Of a stretch of 53,974 nucleotides of DNA, positions 25,991 through 35,413 are shown one piece after another. The stretch lies in contig JBIOTQ010000073.1 of the NCBI GenBank assembly GCA_044866075.1, positions 1 to 53,974 of the forward strand, read 5' to 3'. This stretch comes from JBASRP01 sp044866075. GTDB taxonomy: Bacteria > Actinomycetota > AC-67. Numbering within the stretch: the first letter of the stretch is position 1; every line of letters begins with the position of its first letter. Position numbers and translations under genes: made by a program. The notes under the pieces are model-generated. The model saw only the letters and a program-made list of their open reading frames with translations. It did no database searches and had not been told where the DNA came from.

Positions 25991-28231
25991 ATGAGCGAGA
26001 TGCGCACCGTTATCCGGACGTGCCCCCTGTGTGAAGCAACGTGCGGGCTGGAGCTGACGCTCGAGGGGCGAGAGCTCGTCAAGGTGCGCGGCGACAAGGA
26101 CGACGTCTTCAGCCACGGCTACATCTGCCCGAAAGCCATCGCGCTGGTCGACCTCGAGCGCGACCCCGACATCATCCGGACCCCGCTGATCCGCGAGAAC
26201 GGTGGATTCCGCGAAGCGTCGTGGGAGGAAGCGTTCGAGCGCGTCGACGCCGGGTTGCGGCCGATCATCTCCGAGCACGGCGCGGATTCGGTCGCCGTCT
26301 ATCTCGGCAACCCGAACGTCCACAACATGGCCGGGCTCTTCTACAACCGCGTCCTGTTGCTCTCGCTCGGTACCGCCAACCTGTACACGGCGACGAGCGT
26401 CGATCAGATGCCGAAGCAGGTGTCGTCGGCGTACATGTTCGGCGGCGGGCTTTCGATCCCGATCCCCGACGTCGACCGCACCGACCACATGATGATCCTC
26501 GGGGCCAACCCGCTCGCGTCGAACGGTTCGTTGTTCACTGCCCCCGACCTGCCCGGCCGGCTGCGCGCGCTGCGCAAACGCGGCGGGAAGCTCGTCGTCA
26601 TCGATCCGCGGCGCTCGCAGACGGCGGAGACGGCGGACGAGCACCACTTCATCGTGCCGGGAACGGACGCGCATCTGCTGTTCGGGATCGTGCATATGTT
26701 GTTCGCGGAGGATTTGACGGCGGCGGGTCGTCTGGCCGAGCACACCGACGGGGTCGAGACGGTGCGTTCGCTGGCCGAGGCGTTCTCGCCGGAGGTCGTC
26801 GCGCCTGTGTGCGGGATCGCTGCGGACGAGATCCGCCGGATGGCTCGCGAACTCGCCGCGGCGCCGCGCGCCGTCGTTTACGGACGGATCGGCACCTGCA
26901 CGCAGGAGTTCGGCACGCTGGCGTCGTGGCTCGTCGACGTGATCAACGTGCTGACCGGCAACCTCGACCGAGAGGGCGGCGCGATGTTCACGACACCGGC
27001 GGCGGGCGGATCCAACACATCGGGCACGCCGGGTAAGGGACGTGGTGCGCAGTTCGGGCGGCGCCGGAGCCGCGTGCACGATTTCCCCGAGCACTTCGGC
27101 GAGTTCCCGGTCGCGCACTTGGCCGACGAGATCCTCACGGACGGCCACGGCCGCGTGCGCGCGCTGATCACGGTCGCCGGGAATCCGGCCGCGTCGACGC
27201 CCGACACCGGGCGGCTGGCGCGGGCGCTGGGCGAGCTCGACTTCATGGTCGCTGTCGACATCTACCTGAACCAGACCACGCGCCACGCCGACGTGATCCT
27301 GCCCGGCCAGTCGACGCTGACGCGCGGGCACTACGACACCGCGTTCTACGGCCTGTCGTGCCGCAACATCGCGAACTACTCCCCGCCCTCTCTGCCGCTC
27401 GCCGCTGGCGAGATGAACGAGTGGGAGGTGCTGCTCCGGCTGTCCGCGATCGCGGCCGGTCAGGGTGCGCACGTCGACATCGATGCGCTGGACGAGATGG
27501 TCGCGCGGCAGTTGCTGGATCGCGGCCTCAAGAACCCGATCTCGCCCGCCAAGGGCGTCGACGAAACCAAAGCGTGGGACGCGGTCGCGTCCCGCCGCGG
27601 CCCAGAACGCCTGCTCGACATCCTGCTGCGCACGGGCCCGTTCGGCGACGGTTTCGGCGCCAAACCCGACGGCTTGACGCTGACCACGTTGGAAGACAAA
27701 CCCCATGGAGTTGATCTGGGGCCGCTGCACCCTCGGATCCCCGAGGTGCTTCGGACGCCGTCCGGCAAGATCGAACTGGCGCCGCAGCCGATCGTCGACG
27801 ACATCGACCGACTTCGCTCCTCGCTATCGCGTCAGCCCAACGGAGGGTTCGTGCTCGTGGGCCGCCGGCACCTGCGAACGAACAACTCGTGGATGCTCAA
27901 CCTTCCGACTCTCCGCAGCGGATCGACCAAGTGCACTGTGCAGATCAACTTGCAGGATGCGGAACGTCTGGGCATCCAGGACGGGAAGCCCGTGCGCGTG
28001 TCGTCGACGGCCGGCTCGATCGACGTTCCGGCCGAGGTGTGTGACAGCGTCATGCCCGGCGTCGTCAGCATCCCCCACGGCTGGGGCCTGTTCGGCGACG
28101 GCGTGCGCGCGAGCGTGGCCGCCGACGATCCCGGCATGAACAGCAACAGGCTGGCGCCCTCGGACCTGATCGACCCGCTCTCGGGGAACGCCGTGCTGAA
28201 CGGGATCCCCGTGACGGTGGAACCCGCTTAA
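25991..28231 (+). CDS. Molybdopterin oxidoreductase, lone catalytic subunit
   Basis: A 746-aa member of the DMSO-reductase superfamily (formate dehydrogenase/assimilatory nitrate reductase-like). The N-terminal [4Fe-4S] ligands are C11, C14, C18 and C46 (CPLCEATC then ICPKA). The molybdopterin domain follows to about 600, and the C-terminal dinucleotide-binding domain contains RTNNSWMLNLP and ends near PHGWGLFGDG. No Tat signal is present, so it is cytoplasmic. No small subunit, quinol anchor or cofactor gene lies beside it, so the electron partner is unknown. GAGGAGG lies 6 bases before the ATG. Substrate cannot be told from sequence alone. Confidence 0.9.
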   Translation: MSEMRTVIRTCPLCEATCGLELTLEGRELVKVRGDKDDVFSHGYICPKAIALVDLERDPDIIRTPLIRENGGFREASWEEAFERVDAGLRPIISEHGADSVAVYLGNPNVHNMAGLFYNRVLLLSLGTANLYTATSVDQMPKQVSSAYMFGGGLSIPIPDVDRTDHMMILGANPLASNGSLFTAPDLPGRLRALRKRGGKLVVIDPRRSQTAETADEHHFIVPGTDAHLLFGIVHMLFAEDLTAAGRLAEHTDGVETVRSLAEAFSPEVVAPVCGIAADEIRRMARELAAAPRAVVYGRIGTCTQEFGTLASWLVDVINVLTGNLDREGGAMFTTPAAGGSNTSGTPGKGRGAQFGRRRSRVHDFPEHFGEFPVAHLADEILTDGHGRVRALITVAGNPAASTPDTGRLARALGELDFMVAVDIYLNQTTRHADVILPGQSTLTRGHYDTAFYGLSCRNIANYSPPSLPLAAGEMNEWEVLLRLSAIAAGQGAHVDIDALDEMVARQLLDRGLKNPISPAKGVDETKAWDAVASRRGPERLLDILLRTGPFGDGFGAKPDGLTLTTLEDKPHGVDLGPLHPRIPEVLRTPSGKIELAPQPIVDDIDRLRSSLSRQPNGGFVLVGRRHLRTNNSWMLNLPTLRSGSTKCTVQINLQDAERLGIQDGKPVRVSSTAGSIDVPAEVCDSVMPGVVSIPHGWGLFGDGVRASVAADDPGMNSNRLAPSDLIDPLSGNAVLNGIPVTVEPA

Positions 28232-28235
28232 GCGA

Positions 28236-28937
28236 TCACGCCGGAACGGCCGTGTTCTTCCAGTCGTTCCAGTAGGTCACCTCTTCGACCGCGCGGCGAC
28301 TCGCCGGCTTGAACGTCTCACCCGTGTAGTAGGCGACCGGGATCAGACCGATCTGCGTCACGGTTTCGGGGATGCCGAGGAGCTCTCCGGCTTCGCGTTC
28401 CAGCGCCAGGTGCATCGTGGTCAGCGCCGAGCCGAGACCGCGGCTGCGGAGCGCGAGCATGAAGCTCCACACCGCCGGCCAGATCGAGCCGTAGAAGCCC
28501 GACGCGGCGACGTTGTCGGACAAGGTGTGTGGGTAGTGGCCGGCCGTGAGGAGTGCGTTCGCGTCGGCGGGAGAGCCCAGCTCGCAGGGGATTGCGAGGA
28601 TCGGGGCTTGCCCCATCACATCGGCGAGATACTGCGACGAGGAGATCACCTTCTTGTTCGTCCCCGCAGCCTCAGCCAGAGGCGCCATGATCGCGTGGTA
28701 CGGATCCATCGCGCGCTTGTAGAGAGCGCCGAGCGCTGTGCGCTTCTCCTCGTCCGTCACGATGACCCAGCGGGTTCGCTGGAGGTTGCCGCCGCTCGGA
28801 GCTTGCGCGGCGATGCGCAAGCACTCGAGCACGACGGTCGCCGGAACGGGTCGTGAAAGGTCCAGGCGCTTGCGGACGGTGCGGGTGGTGGTCAGCAGAT
28901 GGTCGGTTGCCGTCGTGTCGACGTCGGTGGCGGGCAT
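28236..28937 (-). CDS. Nitroreductase family protein
   Basis: A 233-aa FMN-dependent oxidoreductase. The conserved start is TVRKRLDLSRPVPATVVLEC (20-39), then AAQAPSGGNLQRTRWVIV (47-64), the FMN-phosphate region. The C-terminal part carries GLGSALTTMHLALE (about 175-188) and GIPETVTQIGLIPVAYY, both family marks. Likely a homodimeric NAD(P)H-dependent enzyme acting on nitro, quinone or enone compounds. The gene is convergent with the molybdoenzyme (4-base gap). Confidence 0.92.
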   Translation of the reverse strand: MPATDVDTTATDHLLTTTRTVRKRLDLSRPVPATVVLECLRIAAQAPSGGNLQRTRWVIVTDEEKRTALGALYKRAMDPYHAIMAPLAEAAGTNKKVISSSQYLADVMGQAPILAIPCELGSPADANALLTAGHYPHTLSDNVAASGFYGSIWPAVWSFMLALRSRGLGSALTTMHLALEREAGELLGIPETVTQIGLIPVAYYTGETFKPASRRAVEEVTYWNDWKNTAVPA

Positions 28938-29005
28938 GGCGCTCCCTTCGGGTCGCGAGGGTGTAACGAAAACCGCGCGGGCGCGCTCGTGTCAATCGGG
29001 GGGCG

Positions 29006-30382
29006 CTACATCGCGAGCGCGCCGCGCGCGGCGAGGCTCAGGCCGACGGCCGTGATCACCGACGCGGTCAGGACCGGGACGACGCGGGAGAGCAGCGCCA
29101 AGCGAGGGCGCGTCCGCCGGTTGGCGGCGCGGGCCTCGGCGTACCGCCGCACCCGGACGAGCAGGAGCCCCGCGCCCGAGAGCGTCGCGGCCATGCCGAT
29201 GCCGTAAGCGAACACGAGCGCCACGCCGAGCCATACGTGCCCGATCGCAAGGGCACCGAGCAGAACGACCACGGCGGATGGGCTCGGCACGAGTCCGCCG
29301 GCGAAACCAAGAGCAAGGAGGCGACGGGTTCCGAACGCCTCGACGTGATCGTGGCCGTGTGCGTGGTCATGGGTCCGGCGTGCGTGAAGAGCGCGGCGCA
29401 GCAGGCTCGCGCCGATCGCGGCGAGCATGAGTCCGCTCGCGACGCCGAAAAGCGGGTACAGGCGTTCCGGCGCGACGGTCGTCGACGCTGTTACGAGAAG
29501 TCCGAGCGCCAATACCCCAGCGGTGTGCGTGGCCGTGACCGTGAGGCCCATGAGGATGCCTTGGCGCACGGTTCCTCTCTGACCGACGAGATATGCGGCC
29601 ATCACCGTCTTGCCGTGGCCCGGCGCCAGCGCGTGCAGGGCGCCCAGCAGGATGGCGAGGGCGAGAGCGACGGCCGCCAGCGGGACCGTCACGGAGCGGT
29701 TGGCGAGGAGCGACTGGAAAGCTTGGGTTGCGCGGTCGATGCCGCGAGGCAACAGTGAACCGACCACACCGGAGCGCTCGGCCGCGGCGGCCGTCCCTCC
29801 CGACGTGAAGCGGATGCTCGCCGTCCGAACGTCGAGCGGCGAGGAAAGGAGATCCGACGGATACCGCGTGAGCTCTGCACTGACACTGCGCGCCGGCACG
29901 CTGCTCGCCGCCAGTGTCGTGCGATCGCCGACGGCTGTGATCTCGCGCCAGCCGAGGCGTCCTGAGAACGCGTCATCGCGGAATCGGATCTCACGCGCGG
30001 AGCGATAGGCGGGGATCGCGCCCGAGAGGTCGCAGGTGAGCCTGGTGGTCGGCAGTCCCGCGGCGCCCGCGGGGAAGGTCGCCGACGTGGATGCGGCCCT
30101 CAACGCAATGGCGCGACCGTCGACGTTCAAGGCGAGATCGCCGACGATACGCGCGCACGTCCTGGCGGCGTACGCTTCCGGATTACCGGCGACGGACGCG
30201 CGTTCCTGGAACGTCGGGATCTCCGCCATGTCGACGACGTAGTGGACGAGGACACGGTCCGGCTGAACGCGGATGCCCGCGTAGCGGTTGATCGTGAAGT
30301 TGCCGAGCGGGTGCGCGCTCGCGATCGCCGGCACGAGCAAACACGCCGCGGTCAGCGACAGGAGCGTGAGCGTTCGCTTCAC
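29006..30382 (-). CDS. NicO-type nickel/cobalt transporter-like membrane protein
   Basis: A 458-aa protein. A signal peptide (1-23) is followed by an external domain of about 200 residues starting HPLGNFTINRYAGI. Six predicted membrane helices come next (from about 233). The NicO/RcnA mark HALAPGHGKTVMAAYLVG is at 250-267, and H286 lies in THTAG. A His-rich loop THDHAHGHDH (337-346) could bind metal, and GGLVPSPSA (362-370) repeats the family pattern. The GTG start overlaps the TPR gene stop (GTGA). It is the third gene of a DUF4331-TPR-NicO operon. Metal specificity is unknown. Confidence 0.85.
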   Translation of the reverse strand: MKRTLTLLSLTAACLLVPAIASAHPLGNFTINRYAGIRVQPDRVLVHYVVDMAEIPTFQERASVAGNPEAYAARTCARIVGDLALNVDGRAIALRAASTSATFPAGAAGLPTTRLTCDLSGAIPAYRSAREIRFRDDAFSGRLGWREITAVGDRTTLAASSVPARSVSAELTRYPSDLLSSPLDVRTASIRFTSGGTAAAAERSGVVGSLLPRGIDRATQAFQSLLANRSVTVPLAAVALALAILLGALHALAPGHGKTVMAAYLVGQRGTVRQGILMGLTVTATHTAGVLALGLLVTASTTVAPERLYPLFGVASGLMLAAIGASLLRRALHARRTHDHAHGHDHVEAFGTRRLLALGFAGGLVPSPSAVVVLLGALAIGHVWLGVALVFAYGIGMAATLSGAGLLLVRVRRYAEARAANRRTRPRLALLSRVVPVLTASVITAVGLSLAARGALAM

Positions 30383-31731
30383 GAGAGCTCCTCGAGGATC
30401 CGCGGCACGCGCGGTGCCCAGAGGAACGAAAAGTGCGGGGTGATCGCAATCGCCTCCCGCAGGTCGTGTATCGCGGCGGCGCGCTTGCCGAGGGCGCGCT
30501 CGATCATGCCCTTGTGGAAGAAGAACGAGGCGTTCCGCGTCCCGAGACGGAGCGCACTCTTCGCGTACGTCAGCGCTTCGCGGTGGCGACCGTTCGCGTA
30601 AAGCGACCAGGCGAGGGCGTCGGCCACGAAGACGCTCTTGCGGCGCGACCACTCTGCGCGCGCCGCGGCGAGGCCGGTGGCGGGGTCCGCACGGTGGTCG
30701 GCGTCGTAGAGCGCGATCTCGAGGTCGACGTTGACGCCGTTCGCGCGGAACAGCTGCGTCTGCGCAGCGAGAAGATCGAACTGTTGCTGCGCTTTATCGG
30801 TGAGTCCGGCCGCCGTGTAGAGGTCACCCAGCTCGATCACGTATTGGGGCAACGGAAGACGTGCGACGACCTGTTCGTATCGTGTTATCGCGGCATCGAT
30901 GTTCCCACGCGCGGCGGCGACCTTCGCGAGGCCTTGCGACGCGGGGGTGAAGGACGCGTCGTGTCGAGCGCTCTCCTGATACCAGCGTGCCGCCGTCGCG
31001 AGATCGCCGCTGTTCCACGCCAGCTCGCCGAGATAGTACGTCGCGAAGGCGGCATCCGCCGGCGTGGTTGCGGCTTGGAGCGCCATCTCGAGCGCCTGCG
31101 TCGCGTTGGGGATGTTGCCCTGCAACTCCCACGCATAGGACGCGCGCGCGTACGAGGTGAGCCCCGGCCGCAGGTCGACCATCCGCTGGAAGCTCGCGAA
31201 CGCCTCGGGGTAGCGGCCCAACTCGACGAGCGCGTCGCCGATCACTCCGTACAAAGCCGCGTTGTACGGATTCATCGCGCGGGCCCGCTCTCCCCACGAA
31301 AGAGCGGTGGAGAAGTCGTGCCGCGCTGCGGCGAGTGCTCCCATCCCGGTCATGGCTGCCGCGTTGCGACGAGAGTCGATCGAGAGCGACCGGCGCAGCG
31401 CCTCCTGCGCCTTCGGGTAGTACGTCGGGTCGCCGGTGAGTCGTGCCTGCTCCACGTAGGCCGTCCCCAGCGCGGCCCACGCCGTCTTGTCGTTCGGCGC
31501 CGCGCGGAGTCTCGCCTGGAGCGCCGGGATGCCGCGCGTCGGTGGATGGCTGACGCGGACGCTCGTCTCGGCCGGTTGCCTCTTAGATCCCAACGTACGG
31601 ACGCCGAGGGTTGCTGAGGCGATGATCGCCAACAGAACCAATATCCGGACGGCCGTGCGCCAGGTTCGGGGAGGCGTGCGTCCGGCAAGGTCCGAGGACC
31701 CTGCCGGACGCACCAACTGCGTTGTTGCCAT
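30379..31731 (-). CDS. Membrane-anchored TPR protein
   Basis: A 450-aa protein with an N-terminal membrane helix (about 27-45). The rest is a chain of about eight tetratricopeptide repeats (for example AWAALGTAYVEQARL, ATYYLGELAWNSGDLATAARWY, EALTYAKSALRLG). It should face the outside or periplasm-like space. It lies 2 bases after the DUF4331 gene and overlaps the NicO-type gene by 4 bases, so the three are co-translated. It probably scaffolds an assembly of the DUF4331 protein and the transporter. Confidence 0.9.
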   Translation of the reverse strand: MATTQLVRPAGSSDLAGRTPPRTWRTAVRILVLLAIIASATLGVRTLGSKRQPAETSVRVSHPPTRGIPALQARLRAAPNDKTAWAALGTAYVEQARLTGDPTYYPKAQEALRRSLSIDSRRNAAAMTGMGALAAARHDFSTALSWGERARAMNPYNAALYGVIGDALVELGRYPEAFASFQRMVDLRPGLTSYARASYAWELQGNIPNATQALEMALQAATTPADAAFATYYLGELAWNSGDLATAARWYQESARHDASFTPASQGLAKVAAARGNIDAAITRYEQVVARLPLPQYVIELGDLYTAAGLTDKAQQQFDLLAAQTQLFRANGVNVDLEIALYDADHRADPATGLAAARAEWSRRKSVFVADALAWSLYANGRHREALTYAKSALRLGTRNASFFFHKGMIERALGKRAAAIHDLREAIAITPHFSFLWAPRVPRILEELS

Positions 31732-31733
31732 CG

Positions 31734-33251
31734 TTACCCGGCGCGACGGATGCCGCCCTGGTCGGCGGCCGATCCGGCGGGGGCCGGCTTGCGGCCCGGC
31801 CGCATGAGGGCCATCACCAGCACGCCGAGAACCAGCGCGCCGATGCCGATGCCGATCGCGGCTCCGGTCGGGACGCCCTTCGTCTTCGACGCGACCTTGC
31901 CCGTCGCCGTCGCCCGCCCCGAGACCGCGGAGCCCGAGTTGGGCGCCGCGACGTACGGGAACGCGGTGTCGAAGGAGACGTCGTTCGCATCGACGCCGTC
32001 GCCGAGGTCGGTCTTGACGCCCTGGACGGCGCCGGCCATCGCCCGCAGCGCGATGTCGATCACGTCGTCCTCGAGGCGCCGGCCGTTCGGGAACCCGGCG
32101 TTGTCGCCGCCGAGCACGCCCAGTCGGTTGGGCTTCCCGCTCGGAGAGATCGACATGTTGAGCCGGAGCTCCTCCGACGGAACGACGTTCTTCGGCTGGT
32201 TCAGGTCCTTGATGCCGGTCAGGAAGACCTGCACCAGATCGTTCCGTGGCGCGGCCGGGGCCTTGATCTTGTAGATCGCCTCCAGCAGCTTCGGAACCTC
32301 AGGATCCTGGACCGCGGCCAGGAACTGCGCGTCGTCCTGCGGGAGCGACGCCGAGAACAGATCCTTCGCGCCCACCGGCGCGACGACCTCGTTCACGAGC
32401 GGCTGCCCCAGACGCGAGACCTGGACGAACTTCCCGGCGAAGCGCTGAGAACCGTTCGTCGCCTGCGTCCGGACGCTCTGCCGTTCGGCCGTCGTCCACA
32501 CGCCGATGATCGGGTTCTTCGTCGCGTCGCCGCCGGACGCCAGCTCGGTCTTCGGGACCTGGAGCGCGATCACGTTGACGTTGTAGCCGTCGAGCGTGTC
32601 GTTGCCAGCTTCCTTCAGGTTCGTTCCGTACAGCAGGTCGAACACGCGGAGGTCGAGGAAGAAGGGATCGTCTCCCTGACCGACGAACGACTTGCCCGCG
32701 CTGCCGAACGAGGTGATGGCTTCACGCCGCAGGCTCGCGTAGTCGGGCATCGACGCCGCACCGACGTTCGAGGGCGCCGCGATCCCGTTCGTGACGAGCG
32801 CGCGGCTGCGGCCGGTCTTCGTGTCGACGAGCGACAGCGTGTACGTCTGGTAGAAGTTCAGCGTCTCGTCGCGCAACGACTTGACCGGGCCCGTGTTCAT
32901 CAGGAACGTGCCCTTGTTGCGATAGTGGCTCGTGAAGACCCACCGGTAGATCAGGTCGGGCTTCGCGTCGCCGTTGTTGTCGATGTTGATGTCGTAGCGA
33001 ACGCCCGGCGCCCACGGGTAGAAGTTCGGCCCGCCCGCGGGCTCTTCCATCGGGATCCAGTTGCTGATCAACGTGACCGTGTCCGGCGCGTCCGGTGACA
33101 CGAACGCGTACAGATCGGTCGAGTCGATCTGTGGATCCGCAGCCGTCAACGGCGCTTCGCGGTGTGACGACGCGAAGGCCGGTGCCACGCCGGTGACGAG
33201 GATGAGGATCCCCAAAACCGGCGCGACGATGATCCTGCGTGCTCCCCTCAT
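31734..33251 (-). CDS. DUF4331 family exported protein with C-terminal anchor
   Basis: A 505-aa protein. The signal peptide ends around residue 27 (AFA), and the mature part begins with SSHREAPL (28-35), the hallmark of DUF4331. QIDSTDLYAFVSPD (41-54) and INIDNNGDAKPDLIY (about 90-104, possibly Ca-binding because of the D-N-N-G-D pattern) follow. A C-terminal membrane helix (about 465-485, AAIGIGIGALVLGVLVMALM) with a basic tail anchors it in the membrane. First gene of the tight operon with a TPR protein and a NicO-type transporter. Function of the family is unknown. Confidence 0.92.
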   Translation of the reverse strand: MRGARRIIVAPVLGILILVTGVAPAFASSHREAPLTAADPQIDSTDLYAFVSPDAPDTVTLISNWIPMEEPAGGPNFYPWAPGVRYDINIDNNGDAKPDLIYRWVFTSHYRNKGTFLMNTGPVKSLRDETLNFYQTYTLSLVDTKTGRSRALVTNGIAAPSNVGAASMPDYASLRREAITSFGSAGKSFVGQGDDPFFLDLRVFDLLYGTNLKEAGNDTLDGYNVNVIALQVPKTELASGGDATKNPIIGVWTTAERQSVRTQATNGSQRFAGKFVQVSRLGQPLVNEVVAPVGAKDLFSASLPQDDAQFLAAVQDPEVPKLLEAIYKIKAPAAPRNDLVQVFLTGIKDLNQPKNVVPSEELRLNMSISPSGKPNRLGVLGGDNAGFPNGRRLEDDVIDIALRAMAGAVQGVKTDLGDGVDANDVSFDTAFPYVAAPNSGSAVSGRATATGKVASKTKGVPTGAAIGIGIGALVLGVLVMALMRPGRKPAPAGSAADQGGIRRAG

Positions 33252-33358
33252 CGCACCCCTCCCTGGGTCGATCCGGCGTCTTGCCGGGAGGCGCGATCGC
33301 CTCGGCCTCAGTTCGACGCCAGAGACGGAGTGGTTCGAGGAAAAGAAAAATCGAACCG

Positions 33359-34381
33359 TTAGATGGCGGCGCCCGAACGCTCTCTATCGGCGATCCATCC
33401 GTCGATGCGTTCCCACCAGCCGTAGAGGAACTCGATCAGGGCATCTTCCTCTGTCGGGACCTCGGCCGGAGGCAGGCGCCAGTATCGCGCGACGATCGGG
33501 CGCTCGAAGGGGATCCGCCCCCAGAGCTCCTTGAGCGTGCCGACGTCCTCGAGCACGGCGTGCGCGACGATAACGATGTCCGCGTCGGGCGCGCCGCGCA
33601 TCGCGGCCATCACGCCGCCGTGGCGCGGCGGCAGGACGTACTTCATCCTCTCGGCGCGCTCGGCCGCCGCGAGGTGCCCCTTGCCGCGCAGGTAGTCGAT
33701 CGCGCGCAGGCGCACGCGCGGCGTGAAGTCCTTGCCCTCCGGGAACAGCACGAACGCGTCGTTGTCGTCGAGCCTGGTCGCCAGGCCGGTGATCGCGTTC
33801 GTGTAGAGCTCGCGCCGTTTCGGGTCGTGCTTGATGAAGCGGTTCGGCAAGCGGTTGAGCATGACGTCGTACAGCGGTTCCCACTGGAGCTTCGCGAGCA
33901 TGACGATGCGCGGGTGCCGCTTGTAGCCGACCATGATCGTGCCGATGAGCAGCATCGAGTTGCCGGGCCCGGCGTGCCGGCAGAACACGAGGATCGGCCC
34001 GGCGCGCGGCTCCGGGCGGTCCTCGATCACCACCTTCATCCGGAAGAGCTTCTTCGCGACCAGGTTGATCGCGCCGAGCCACCAGCGCATGAAGCCGTAA
34101 TGCTTGGACTGCATGCGCTCCGAGCGGATCGTCGCGCCGAAGCCGCTCTCGATCCAGAGCACCAGCATCGCAACGAGACCGACCACTTCTAAGACGAGGT
34201 AGCACTCGAGGAACGCGACCAGCCTCAGCGTCCGCCAGTTCCCCGGCAGGAAGAGGTCCGCGATGAACGCCGCCGGCAAGAGCAGCGGCGACACGGCGAT
34301 CAGCAACAGACAGAGCAGAAAAACGAACGGCGCCAGCACGAGCCGGCGGACGAGACGTGGCGGAAGGTTGTCGATCCTCAC
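33359..34381 (-). CDS. PlsC-like acyltransferase with Asn in the catalytic motif
   Basis: A 340-aa membrane-associated protein with hydrophobic segments at about 14-38 and 55-77. The acyltransferase domain starts near residue 115. The HX4D catalytic motif appears as H136-A-G-P-G-N141: the aspartate is Asn (codon AAC). FPEG (213-216), the second conserved motif, is intact. Related actinobacterial proteins carry RHAGPGD here, as far as I recall. The Asp-to-Asn change may lower or abolish activity. The patatin gene lies 31 bases upstream in the same direction, so the pair may work together in phospholipid remodelling. Confidence 0.85.
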   Translation of the reverse strand: MRIDNLPPRLVRRLVLAPFVFLLCLLLIAVSPLLLPAAFIADLFLPGNWRTLRLVAFLECYLVLEVVGLVAMLVLWIESGFGATIRSERMQSKHYGFMRWWLGAINLVAKKLFRMKVVIEDRPEPRAGPILVFCRHAGPGNSMLLIGTIMVGYKRHPRIVMLAKLQWEPLYDVMLNRLPNRFIKHDPKRRELYTNAITGLATRLDDNDAFVLFPEGKDFTPRVRLRAIDYLRGKGHLAAAERAERMKYVLPPRHGGVMAAMRGAPDADIVIVAHAVLEDVGTLKELWGRIPFERPIVARYWRLPPAEVPTEEDALIEFLYGWWERIDGWIADRERSGAAI

Positions 34382-34412
34382 CCGGGACCTCCCCGCCGCA
34401 GGATAACCACGC

Positions 34413-35279
34413 TCAGCTTTCGCCCGAAAGAGCGTCGAGGAACGCCGCCGTCGCGCGGTGCGCGCCGTCGATCCGTCTCGCCACGGCCTTGAAGTCGCGG
34501 TAGTTCAGTTCCGAAAGCTGCGCGCGCGTCACGCGCTTCGGTTCGCCCGTCGGGAGGACGTGCGCGACGACCCCCTCCGGCAGCGTTGCGAGGTCCCGCG
34601 CGAACCGGTGGCGGCGCGCGATCTCGAACGCCACGAGGGCGACCTGGAGCGGCGTCGTCGGCGGCGTCAGGGGCCGCTCGATCCGGCCCACGTGGAGGAC
34701 GAAGATCTCGGCCGCCCCGAGCTCGACCGCGCGGGAGATCGGGATGCTGTTCACGATGCCGCCGTCGACGAAGTGCTCGCCGCCGATCTCGACGGGCGGC
34801 AGGACGCCGGGCACCGCGGCGGACGCGAGGATCGCGTCCACGAGCGGCCCCTCGGAGAACCAGTGCTCGGCGGCGCGCTCGATCGAGGCCGCGACGCACT
34901 GGAACGGCACGGCGAGCTCCGCGAAGGTCTCGGCCGGCAGGAGCTTCTCGATCATGGTCCGCAGGGGCTTGCTGGAGTGCAAGTGCGTCCGGCTGCGGAC
35001 CAGGTTCGCGGCCCCCGCGAAGATCGATCCGCCGAAGATCCGGTCCTCGTCGAGACCCAGCCAGATCTCGCGGAGCCGGCCGACCGTCTCGAGCGAGGGG
35101 CGGGCCGCGATCGCCGCGCCGTTCAGGGCCCCGACCGAGGTTCCCACGACCAGGTCGGGCGTGATCTCCCGTTCGAGGAGGGCTTTGAGCATGCCGACCT
35201 CGAACGCTCCGTGATGGCCACCGCCGCCGAGCGCGAACCCCACGCGCCGGGCCCGTTTCCCCCCTCGCCGGGCAGGCAT
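34413..35279 (-). CDS. Patatin-like phospholipase
   Basis: A 288-aa cytoplasmic lipid hydrolase. The oxyanion loop ALGGGGHHGAFEVG (16-29), the nucleophile elbow GTSVG (46-50, S48) and the dyad aspartate in VDGG (D172) are all present, so it should be active. No signal peptide. It precedes the acyltransferase gene with a 31-base gap. A hydrolase-acyltransferase pair could exchange acyl chains on membrane lipids. Confidence 0.93.
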   Translation of the reverse strand: MPARRGGKRARRVGFALGGGGHHGAFEVGMLKALLEREITPDLVVGTSVGALNGAAIAARPSLETVGRLREIWLGLDEDRIFGGSIFAGAANLVRSRTHLHSSKPLRTMIEKLLPAETFAELAVPFQCVAASIERAAEHWFSEGPLVDAILASAAVPGVLPPVEIGGEHFVDGGIVNSIPISRAVELGAAEIFVLHVGRIERPLTPPTTPLQVALVAFEIARRHRFARDLATLPEGVVAHVLPTGEPKRVTRAQLSELNYRDFKAVARRIDGAHRATAAFLDALSGES

Positions 35280-35413
35280 AGTGCCGCAACGCTAGTGGTC
35301 CCGGGGCCGGGCGGCAACGAACGGATCAGGGGGATGTCGATCGGCGCCCCTTGCGATCGTCTACCTGGCGAGGGTACACAAGGGCGGGGACACCGCCGGA
35401 AAGGGGGACGCTC

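Noticed and set aside
25964..27730. 588-codon minus-strand frame opposite the molybdoenzyme
   Set aside because: Antisense to a certain gene; composition is typical of shadow frames.
35372..35377. GGGTAC before the SnoaL-like gene as a second SigF promoter
   Set aside because: No GTTT-type -35 element lies 15-17 bases upstream.
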